A DNA stretch of 64,000 bases from Nomia melanderi (Eukaryota > Arthropoda > Insecta > Hymenoptera > Halictidae), in the NCBI RefSeq assembly GCF_051020985.1, contig NC_135002.1, positions 682,001 through 746,000 on the forward strand. Direction: 5' to 3'. The notes beneath the pieces were generated by a model that did not search any database, was not told the origin of the DNA, and saw only the letters and a list, made by a program, of their open reading frames with translations. The position numbers and the translations under genes are program-made. Numbering within the stretch: position 1 is the first letter of the stretch; each line of letters starts with the position of its first letter. Of the stretch, positions 56,700 to 64,000 are shown in pieces.

Positions 56700-57134
56700 G
56701 ATTTCCAATCACTTTCCTCTATTTTCCGTTCCGTGGAATCAACATTTCTGCCCAAAGGATGGCCCGAGCATAAATAACGCCGAATGAAACACGAAAGAAA
56801 CGAGCGATGACGCGAGCGGCCCGGCGTCGCCGCGCGTCCGTTCACAATAGCGAGCTAATTCTTTTGAAGGCAACTAGGGACACGGATACTTTAAAACGAG
56901 CGAGCGGAGTGGGTGGCTACGCGGAATTTGTAACTCGTGCGTCTAGCTCCCTCCACGGCCGGATCGATGTTCGATCAACGAAAACCTCACGACGATTCCA
57001 GCTCTCGTAAGTAAACTTTCCCGGTGTTTCGACCGGTCGGATCAATCGAGTCGCTTCGTTTTATCTTCGTCTCTTCGTTGACGCGATCCGGACAAATAAC
57101 ATTCCATTCGGCGCGGGCGGAATAACACGATCGA
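56700..57134. other. CpG-rich intergenic DNA
   Basis: Nothing recognised. Confidence 0.45.
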
Positions 57135-57619
57135 TTAACCCTTTGCGGACGAATGTCGACGTTTCGAGATGAAGTTTTTATGTTTCGAAGATTGACACTC
57201 TGTAGGCTCCAATGTTGCACCAGGAATGATATTAAATATTTTAATGAATTTTCTATTTTCGCTAGGGATACCATAAAAATTAGTTGCAGTTGCTGATAGA
57301 TTACAAAACGACCTGGAGTGCTAAGGGTTAAGTAAACAAATAATTTAATTACTCGAACGCCAAGAGATAAGCGCGTAGTTTCTGTTTCTCCTATTATTTA
57401 CGTAATTGATACATAATTTAGCTTCATCTGCTGAATATTTTGTATATTTCAAAGAATCTTACTCAAACACCAAGAGATCAGCACGTAATTTCTGTTTTTC
57501 CTATCATTTTAATAATTGATACATAATTTAGCTTCATCTGCTGAATATTTTGAAAATATTTAGCTTCGTCTGCTGAATATTTTATATATTTCAAAGAATT
57601 TTCATCCGCAAAGGGTTAA
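57135..57619. mobile_element. Family G TTAA element with nested F and internal duplication, 485 bp
   Basis: Ends TTAACCCTTTGCGGACG and CATCCGCAAAGGGTTAA. After the nested F copy the block from ACCAAGAGAT to TTTCAAAGAAT, containing TTTAGCTTCATCTGCTGAAT, occurs twice at about 57355-57470 and 57470-57600. Confidence 0.8.
57192..57331. mobile_element. Family F element, internally deleted, nested in G
   Basis: Left TTGACACTCTGTAGGCTCC, right CTGGAGTGCTAAGGGTTAA. The middle of F is missing. Confidence 0.8.
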
Positions 57620-58042
57620 GCGCGCCGGCTTCTATGAGCTCTATATAAGCCCCGACTTCTTTATTCGTCGGAGACTGACATTTCGATTCGACGAGCGAAG
57701 TAACCACCAACAACCGTCGGCGGTCTGTTTTCTTCGGTTTTGTTTATTTTCTTGCTCGCTGCCCTGGATACGCGAGCGAACAGTGCGATTCGAATGCGAT
57801 ACGCATTGATCGGGCCTCTCGAGAAAATGTATTAACCCTCGTAACTTGGACAGTCGATCTTATATCTGTGCATGTTGTGTCTCGGCGACAATTAACGTGA
57901 CCTCTTTACAATCCTACGTCAGCATGATTTCGCTAAATCAACTTCGATAGATTTCCAATCCGATCGACTCCAACAGCCGTGAATTCGAAGAGACAGAGGA
58001 ACGATGGTGGATTAGTAAATGCGTCGCAGTATGACAAATTAG
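57620..58042. other. Intergenic DNA
   Basis: Contains CTCTATATAAGCC (about 57640-57652), a TATA-like motif followed by a GTCGGAG stretch. No transcript can be supported downstream. Confidence 0.4.
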
Positions 58043-58432
58043 TTAATTCATTCCACTCGGAAGTTTTTCACTAGAAATATTCGAACATCTGATGAGATAA
58101 AGACAATATTTTCTGAAACTAACTCGAAGAGAAATACGTACATTGAAGAAGGTTATTTTATTTCTATATTTCTCAAATTGATGCGTTATGCAAGGTATAA
58201 TATTAATTTGCACTCGAGAGGCGACTCTCAGTCACATGATTCGATACGACAAAACTATGAAGCTGAATGTTTAATATTTCAAATTAAAATTTGCATTGCT
58301 ACGTGAAATTTTTGTCAGAAAATGTTGAATATTTCCATTGAAAAACTCTCGAGTGCAAAGGGTTAAATATCAAATTATAGTTTCACTATATAAAATCCGG
58401 TGGTGAGTCACCTCTCGAGTGCAAAGGGTTAA
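58043..58432. mobile_element. Family A element with a second A nested inside
   Basis: Left TTAATTCATTCCACTCGG and right CTCGAGTGCAAAGGGTTAA, 390 bp, about 230 bp without the inner copy. Confidence 0.8.
58203..58366. mobile_element. Family A element, 164 bp, nested in A
   Basis: Left TTAATTTGCACTCGAG (3 bp of the terminus lost), right CTCGAGTGCAAAGGGTTAA. Host A sequence ATATCAAATTATAG resumes after it. Confidence 0.82.
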
Positions 58433-58477
58433 TATTGCATTGTTGTAGAATAATATTCCCAAGTTGCTTTACATTCT

Positions 58478-58662
58478 TTAACACTAGGTTTATTGTTACA
58501 TTTATGTAACTTTATAAAACTTAAATTTTATGTATTAAAATACATTATAATTGGGGTACATGTCAGTGTGATCGCATCAATCAAAATCGTAAACATTTAG
58601 AAAATAATATTTCTAAAATCCAATATGCGTGAATTTCACGCGTCCCGTAAACCTAGTGTTAA
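58478..58662. mobile_element. Family H TTAA element, 185 bp
   Basis: Ends TTAACACTAGGTTTA and TAAACCTAGTGTTAA, perfect inverted repeats. Palindromes lie inside both ends: GTTACATTTATGTAAC (58495-58510) and CGTGAATTTCACG (about 58628-58640). Confidence 0.88.
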
Positions 58663-59059
58663 AGGTATCGTAGCGTTGAAGAATCGGTTATAGACGTTTC
58701 ATTTCGACGCTATCGCGTCGAACATTCCTCCTGCTTTTTAATTGATCTTGTAATACACGTAGGTGATATACCTCGCGAGCAAGGTCGCGTGTAACTATTT
58801 AAATGCGTGTAGCGCGCGAAAAGTTGTTGCGCCATGTTCGTTCATTTCGACGAATTATTTACGTAATTCGTTGAAAATCCGCGATGTACTCGACCTTCTC
58901 AAGGCTGCGAGTCGATATTTAAAGAAACCGTTCTTTAGCGAACTACCTTCGAGAACTATTCAGGGGATATATGCACGTGTCACGGTATAGAACGCAGTCG
59001 AAATTTGAATAGATGCACATTCTGGAGATTCGCGATGGGGACAATTTGCCGCGTTAAAT
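58663..59059. other. Intergenic DNA
   Basis: Nothing recognised. Confidence 0.45.
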
Positions 59060-59229
59060 AAAATATTCATTATTTTCGAGATATCGACAATATTCTTTGC
59101 AACTTACACAAAGGAACAGATTGTATAAATTACACGGCACAATTGTTTCATTTGTTTCGCGTGTTAATACCTTGAGCAACATTTTATACTGAATTTTTCC
59201 TTTTATCATTTCGCTGCGTTCAATGGCGG
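59060..59229. mobile_element. Family A interior fragment, duplicated in the next element
   Basis: Colinear with 59288-59460 (ATTCATTATTTTC, CACAAAGGAAC, ATACTGAA) but lacks both termini. Confidence 0.65.
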
Positions 59230-59262
59230 CCGAACGGCCATTTTCTAGAAACCCTTCATACA

Positions 59263-59489
59263 TTAATCCCTTGCACTCGACAATATTTTTGCGAACATTC
59301 ATTATTTTCCGACGAGACATTAACAGTATTATTCGCAACTCGCACAAAGGAACGTCATAAATCATAGGGCAGAATTGTTTTATTTCTGTTTCGCGTTAAT
59401 CAATCAATATTTCATACTGAACTTTTCATTTCATAATTTAGCTCGATAAAATGGCGACTGAGAGTCGCCTGTCGACTGCAAAGGGTTAA
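59263..59489. mobile_element. Family A TTAA element, 227 bp
   Basis: Ends TTAATCCCTTGCACTCGA and CGACTGCAAAGGGTTAA. Palindrome GGCGACTGAGAGTCGCC at 59453-59469. Confidence 0.88.
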
Positions 59490-60092
59490 CATACGTAAGT
59501 ATATACCATTATCATCATCACGATCAAAGGAATTTAATTTAGAAAATTGTTTCGTGTACAATTGTTACGTATTAAATTGCTGCTGATAAAAGGTTAAGTG
59601 AACGTTCGTTCATCGCTAAGTATTTGAAACATCTTGTCGCGGTATCGAGCATTGACTCGCGTCAATTAACGACAAACGAGACGACAGGATATCTTAAGTG
59701 GCATGCGCGACGAGATAATTCCGATGCGTGATGACTTTCTCCGGAGGAATTTCGGAGAAAGAATACCACGTCGGCGTAACAATACGCTCCGGGAAACTCG
59801 AGGGGAAAAGTTTCTCCTCGGTCGTCCGGGATTTTAAGCACCGGCCGGCCGCACCTGATATTAGTCGATGAAGTTAACGATTTCACGTCGCGTTGTAGCT
59901 CCAGAAGCGGGATTCATTAAGCTCGCCCCCATTATTTCATTCGAGATAGAAGAGTCTCGCCGCGGGGGTAAAGATGTTACCCGAGCTGCTTTCCTCCGAT
60001 TCGAATTGGAACGATCGTTTTCCAGCGTGACACTCGAACGGTTTTCCACGCGATGGAAATATATCTTCGATCGAATCGGATCGATGGTGATA
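59490..60092. other. Intergenic DNA
   Basis: Nothing recognised. Confidence 0.45.
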
Positions 60093-60328
60093 TTAACCCT
60101 TTGTACTCCGAAGTTTCTCGCTAGAAATATTTCAACATTTTCCGATGAGACGATATTTTGTAAAATGAACTCGACGAGACATTCACGTGAATCGATGGAC
60201 AAAGCTATTTTACGTGAATATTTTTCAGATTGATGCATTGTATGAAGTATAATATTAAATATTATATATTATAATTAGTAGGAAATCAAGTGGTGACTGA
60301 GAGTCACCTCCCGATGGCAAAGGGTTAA
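60093..60328. mobile_element. Family A TTAA element, 236 bp
   Basis: Left TTAACCCTTTGTACTCCG, right GATGGCAAAGGGTTAA. Palindrome GGTGACTGAGAGTCACC at 60292-60308. Confidence 0.9.
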
Positions 60329-60762
60329 CCCTGTGCACTTCAGATGGTTTTGTAATCTATCAGCAATTGCAACTAATATTTATAGTATTCCTAGCGAAAA
60401 CGAGAAATGCTATAACATTTCTTAAATCTTTTATTTTCCTTAGTGCAAAATTTGGATGCGTGGAAAATCGAATAATTTTAGGGTAGTTTCTTTAACACTA
60501 GAACTACCGAGCATTTAATACGGTTAATATACAATTCCTATAAAAATTGTAACAGATTATTTTCAGTTTCTTTAGACACTCAATATAGTACTCTAGTGAA
60601 ACTATTTATTTTCAAAACCATTTCGAATATTCAATTCGAAGATATCAATCATTTTGAAACCAGTCATTTTGACTGATACGGTAGTTCTACTGTTAAGATT
60701 CATTAAAATATCTAATATTATTCCTGGTGCAATATCGGAGCCTACAGAGTTCAAAGGGTCAA
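60325..60762. mobile_element. Family F TTAA element with nested B
   Basis: Left TTAACCCTGTGCACTTCAG shares its TTAA with the preceding A element; right CAGAGTTCAAAGGGTCAA. 438 bp, about 237 bp without B. Confidence 0.88.
60492..60696. mobile_element. Family B TTAA element, 205 bp, nested in F
   Basis: Ends TTAACACTAGAACTACCGAG and ACGGTAGTTCTACTGTTAA. The host TTTCTTTAAGATTCATT is split exactly at TTAA. Palindrome CAGTCATTTTGACTG at about 60661-60675. Confidence 0.95.
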
Positions 60763-61844
60763 GCAATCGATACACAATTCAGCTTCTTTCGAAGGTTCGA
60801 TACATTTCAAAAAATCTCCAACCGCAAAAAGTTAATCATTCCATTTATCCCGACAAGTGGCCGAGAGTCGCATCGTGATGTAATTCGTCATAAAAACCAG
60901 GCGCAATCTGAAACATTTTTTCCACGTTAATACGCTTCAAATTCCCTCGGCTCCCGACGCTCGTCAACGTTACGAAATCATCGTGCAGCAAGAATGTTGC
61001 GCGTCCGCTTGAACGAGACGATGCACGACACATAGGAAGCGGAAACACAGCGCTCGCATGTCCTCCTCTGTCAAATAGTATACCAATGATCGATAACGTC
61101 GCGGCCCGGTTTTTTCCCTCGTATTACGGATGATATAACGCAATGTCTGCGACGATGATGAAATCTCGAGATCTGACCCGCTTTCGACACCGCGACAAAA
61201 CCACCCTTTCATATTTTTTTTTTCTCCCTCCCTCCCTCCCTCCCTCCCTCCCCGCTTCTGCCCGTTTTCTTTTCTCTCCGCCTCGTTACAAGTGCATTGT
61301 GCTGTCCGCGAGGAGTCGAATCGTTAACTTCGAAGGCACTCGGGCTCCCTTGTTAGCGATTTCGTATAAGCTCGCGTATCTCGTGACTCGCGTATTTATT
61401 ACGTGGCCATTAATTACACGGACGCGATTAAGATTATTACTCGCGAGGAACAGCGAACACGTAACAGCGAAGAATTATCTCCGACGGCCGGAGAGGAGGG
61501 AAAAGGATATTCAAGGTGCACCATAGCCGGTGGCGCCATCGTAATGGTACTCGACGAGTTCGAAACTAACTTGTCCCTTAAATTGATTTTCTAACCTGAT
61601 TGTTCGAGCGCGGTATAATCTCGGAATAAACGGTTGATCGAATGCCACGCGGTTTTTGTCGATGAAGCAATTCAATGGAAAGGTAAGAGTTACCGAAAAA
61701 CGAACGGATTTCCCCGGTTAACAGGTTAACCGCCTTTTTCGATCGCGACGCGTTCCTCGGTTCTCCGGCTAAGTACGTTTTTGAACAGTCCACACGAGTG
61801 CGGCGTAGCGTGAAGGACTGCAAACGAGAAAACAATATTTAAGC
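60763..61844. other. Intergenic DNA with a pyrimidine tract
   Basis: No gene recognised. A (CCCT)n tract lies at 61222-61253. Confidence 0.45.
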
Positions 61845-61918
61845 TTAACCCTTTGCACTCCAGAGGCGGCTCTAGGTCACCGAATGACTTGACACAGCGA
61901 AACTGTAAAATTTGATAT

Positions 61919-62393
61919 TTAACACGTTGAATGCCGCACGATCTCATAGAGTAAAATACAGAAAATAGAAGTGTGATATTGAATCACTTTAAATTGTATT
62001 ATCATTGCATGTTGACATACCTGAGTGGCACCGCATTAGGGAGCATTATTTATAATATAGAAATATTTTCAAGTAATCATCGTTCAACACTTTAACTGCC
62101 ATGTCGTCCGAATTCGGGTGACAGCATTTTCTCCGTCAACTTAAAAATGAATTTTCTCGGTGACGTATCGAACGAACTGAATTTTGTTAGATGCGTTAAA
62201 TATAGAAAGAGCAGTAGGGCGACCGTTATAAAGAATTTTGACCGTTCAGTTTCTGTTTTATTATGAAAATTATTTTGACTATGCGGAGGTTTTGGCTGGT
62301 GCTTACTTGGCAGTCAATGTGTTAATTGAATGAACTATAGTAATTCGATTTGGTTGGGGTCACCGGTGACCCCCATGGCATTCAACGTGTTAA
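61919..62393. mobile_element. Family D TTAA element with nested E, 475 bp
   Basis: Ends TTAACACGTTGAATGCC and GGCATTCAACGTGTTAA. Perfect 18-bp palindrome GGGGTCACCGGTGACCCC at 62356-62373. Host A sequence resumes with ACTTCGTATAATGCG. Confidence 0.92.
62084..62325. mobile_element. Family E TTAA element, 242 bp, nested in D
   Basis: Left TCAACACTTTAACTGCC, right GGCAGTCAATGTGTTAA. Palindrome CCGAATTCGG at 62108-62117. Confidence 0.88.
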
Positions 62394-62553
62394 ACTTCGT
62401 ATAATGCGTCAATGTACGAAATATTGAAAGAAAATAATTCTCTTGCACAATGCATGTGAGATTTCTTAATTGAATCTAAGAAAATATCGTCTGTGTCTCG
62501 TTAGAAAACATTGAATATTTCCGGTGAGAAAGTTCTGGAGTGCAAAGGGTTAA

Positions 62554-63287
62554 TAGAACCGTGTTACGCGAGATCGTTAAGGACCGTTAAAGCAGCCCGG
62601 TCTCCGAGGTTTTCGGGAGTGACCTTCGAAATGTGACTTTCGTCAGAGGACTCGTTAATTTCTAATTACCGTGTGGCCCCGGCGTGCGCGGGTTATTTAA
62701 GTGTAGCGTTTCTGGTGGCCGATGTAAAAATATCGCGAAATTTCTATTTTTAGTGGACTCGGGTTTAATCGTGGGACCAACCGATCTGCGAGGCGGCTTT
62801 GTGAATTCGAGAGACCGTTTCGAAGAGGTTTCTGACGTTTAACGGGATAAGGTAATCGCATTTAAACGGCACATTTATCGCCCTCGGTTAAAAACTGAAC
62901 GATAACACGATGTACGTTTCGGTTACACGCACCGATTGCCAAACGGCAACAATAAAAGAGTGCCAGAACGCGTCGTGACACTGTGATTAAGATTAATCGC
63001 CGCAATAGTACGCTGGACTATAAATAGGCGCCACTTAAACAGCAACAATTTCGTACGGTAAACAGCTCTTGTGAATGGGATTTATATATTCCCCTGGTAT
63101 TCCTGTTCACGTGTCTATTTTCTGTGCACGTAACGCCTACTCACGTGAGACATATACAACGCTTTGTTTGTGATATCTTGGCATTATCATAATATTACCT
63201 TTACTTAACGTAGGAAAGTTATCACCGAACACGTGTACTTATCTCTGTCCAAATGAAAAAATTACCTTTCCCCTGTTATTCGGATCG
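62554..63287. other. Intergenic DNA
   Basis: Nothing recognised. Confidence 0.45.
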
Positions 63288-63328
63288 TTAACACGTTCGT
63301 TCATTTGCACTGGTCAGTGAATTCACTG
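63288..63328. mobile_element. Left terminus of a further TTAA family (Q)
   Basis: TTAACACGTTCGTTCATTTG followed by the perfect 14-bp palindrome CAGTGAATTCACTG (63315-63328). The layout matches the other families; the right end was not found. Confidence 0.45.
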
Positions 63329-63594
63329 GATTTATTTCGTCTGCGATAAACACATAAAATGTTAGGATTTTGTTGATAACAATAAGGAAATAATGTTTAC
63401 AAGGTAAAGAAAGGGTAGCTCGTGTAACAATTTTCGGCTGCAGATGCTAGAGATTCGAAAGATTTCCCGTGTGACAGATGGCAGCACCTATCAGGTCATC
63501 TGCAAGGGACTCTGTCAACGTTCAAAATTTAAATTCACGAATAGACTGATAGAGTTTGCTTTGAAATTTGTTTTTAATATCAGTTCGAAACTTA
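63329..63594. other. Intergenic DNA or interior of element Q
   Basis: No gene recognised. Confidence 0.4.
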
Positions 63595-63818
63595 TTGACC
63601 CTTTACAATCGAGAGATGCCTCGTACTCATCAATTGATTTCATACGGTTAAACTATAGAATTTGATAATTAATATTAAACTTCAGTCAACTTGAGAAATA
63701 TTCAAAAATAGCCTTGTCAATGTAAGTGTGATTTCTCGTTGAGTTTCACAAAATATCCTATCTCATCACAAAATGGTAAAATATTTCTAATGAAAATCTT
63801 CCGAGTGCAAAAGGTTAG
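63595..63818. mobile_element. Family A element, 224 bp, degenerate
   Basis: Left TTGACCCTTTACAATCGAG, right CCGAGTGCAAAAGGTTAG. Confidence 0.75.
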
Positions 63819-64000
63819 TAAGATTTTATTTATCGGTACTTTTTTATTGAAATATTCTGACGTACCAGTCAGATGTTGACCATGTGTATAAATACAGCCA
63901 CAATTATTGTTGAAATAACGGTAAAATCGCAGACCTCGTTTAGGATAAAATTCGCGAAGGAAATTGATCCGGGGATTGAAGATCAGTTTGAGAACCACTG

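Larger units (their letters stand above)
61845..62553. mobile_element. Family A element carrying nested D and E, 709 bp
   Basis: Ends TTAACCCTTTGCACTCCAG and GGAGTGCAAAGGGTTAA. About 238 bp without the insertion. The outermost layer of a three-level nest. Confidence 0.9.

Noticed and set aside
40537..60878. Recurrent peptide NLKETTLKLFDFP in several places
   Set aside because: It comes from the interior of family F elements (CTTTAAGATTCATTAAAA region) read in chance frames; not a protein family.
27344..63818. CRISPR-like array because of the repeated A termini
   Set aside because: Spacing is irregular, repeats are paired as inverted termini with TTAA duplications, and the genome is eukaryotic.
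25427..64000. A full piggyBac, hAT or Tc1 transposase gene, intact or broken, that could mobilise the MITEs
   Set aside because: No frame in the region shows a transposase catalytic motif or adequate length; the elements here are all non-autonomous.
1..64000. tRNA, rRNA or snRNA genes
   Set aside because: Looked for by eye on both strands without finding a cloverleaf with A/B boxes or other diagnostic sequence; a covariance-model scan would be needed to exclude them.

Overview
The window looks like nuclear DNA of an insect, most likely a hymenopteran. The genes have many short GT-AG introns (47 to about 240 bp), vertebrate-like replication, repair and centrosome proteins, AT-rich gene bodies and CpG-rich intergenic DNA. 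No species call is made, and all homology calls are from recognition, not from a search.

Layout. 1-4857 is CpG-rich DNA with no recognisable gene. 4858-25426 is a compact cluster of seven housekeeping genes: an RFC5-type clamp-loader subunit (minus), an intronless diverged Rpn7/PSMD6 (plus), an ERI1/Snipper-type exonuclease (plus), a 19-exon SPD-2/CEP192-like centrosome protein (minus), DUS2 tRNA-dihydrouridine synthase (plus), XPB/ERCC3 helicase (plus) and ceramide glucosyltransferase (plus). Two pairs are head-to-head (RFC5/Rpn7-like and SPD-2/DUS2) and one is tail-to-tail with overlapping 3' ends (ERI/SPD-2). Exon chains were rebuilt by hand from splice sites and reading phase. RFC5 (343 aa), SPD-2-like (1423 aa), DUS2 (467 aa) and XPB (795 aa) close in frame.

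The last 38.5 kb (25427-64000) shows no protein gene. It is packed with short non-autonomous elements bounded by TTAA, which I group into families A-Q: A (TTAACCCTTTGCACTC), B (TTAACACTAGAACTACC), D (TTAACACGTTGAATGCC), E (TTAACACGTTGACTGCC), F (A-like left end, right end CAGAGTTCAAAGGGTTAA), G (TTAACCCTTTGCGGACG), H (TTAACACTAGGTTTA), I (TTAACCCCTTG), J, K, L, M, N, O, and a left end Q. All behave like piggyBac-type MITEs. They are nested up to three deep, and filled and empty versions of the same site are both present in the window. Many carry a different short perfect palindrome just inside one terminus. Two hAT-like and two pogo/Tc1-like elements, microsatellites and small tandem duplications complete the region. 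I regard this element system as the most interesting content of the window.
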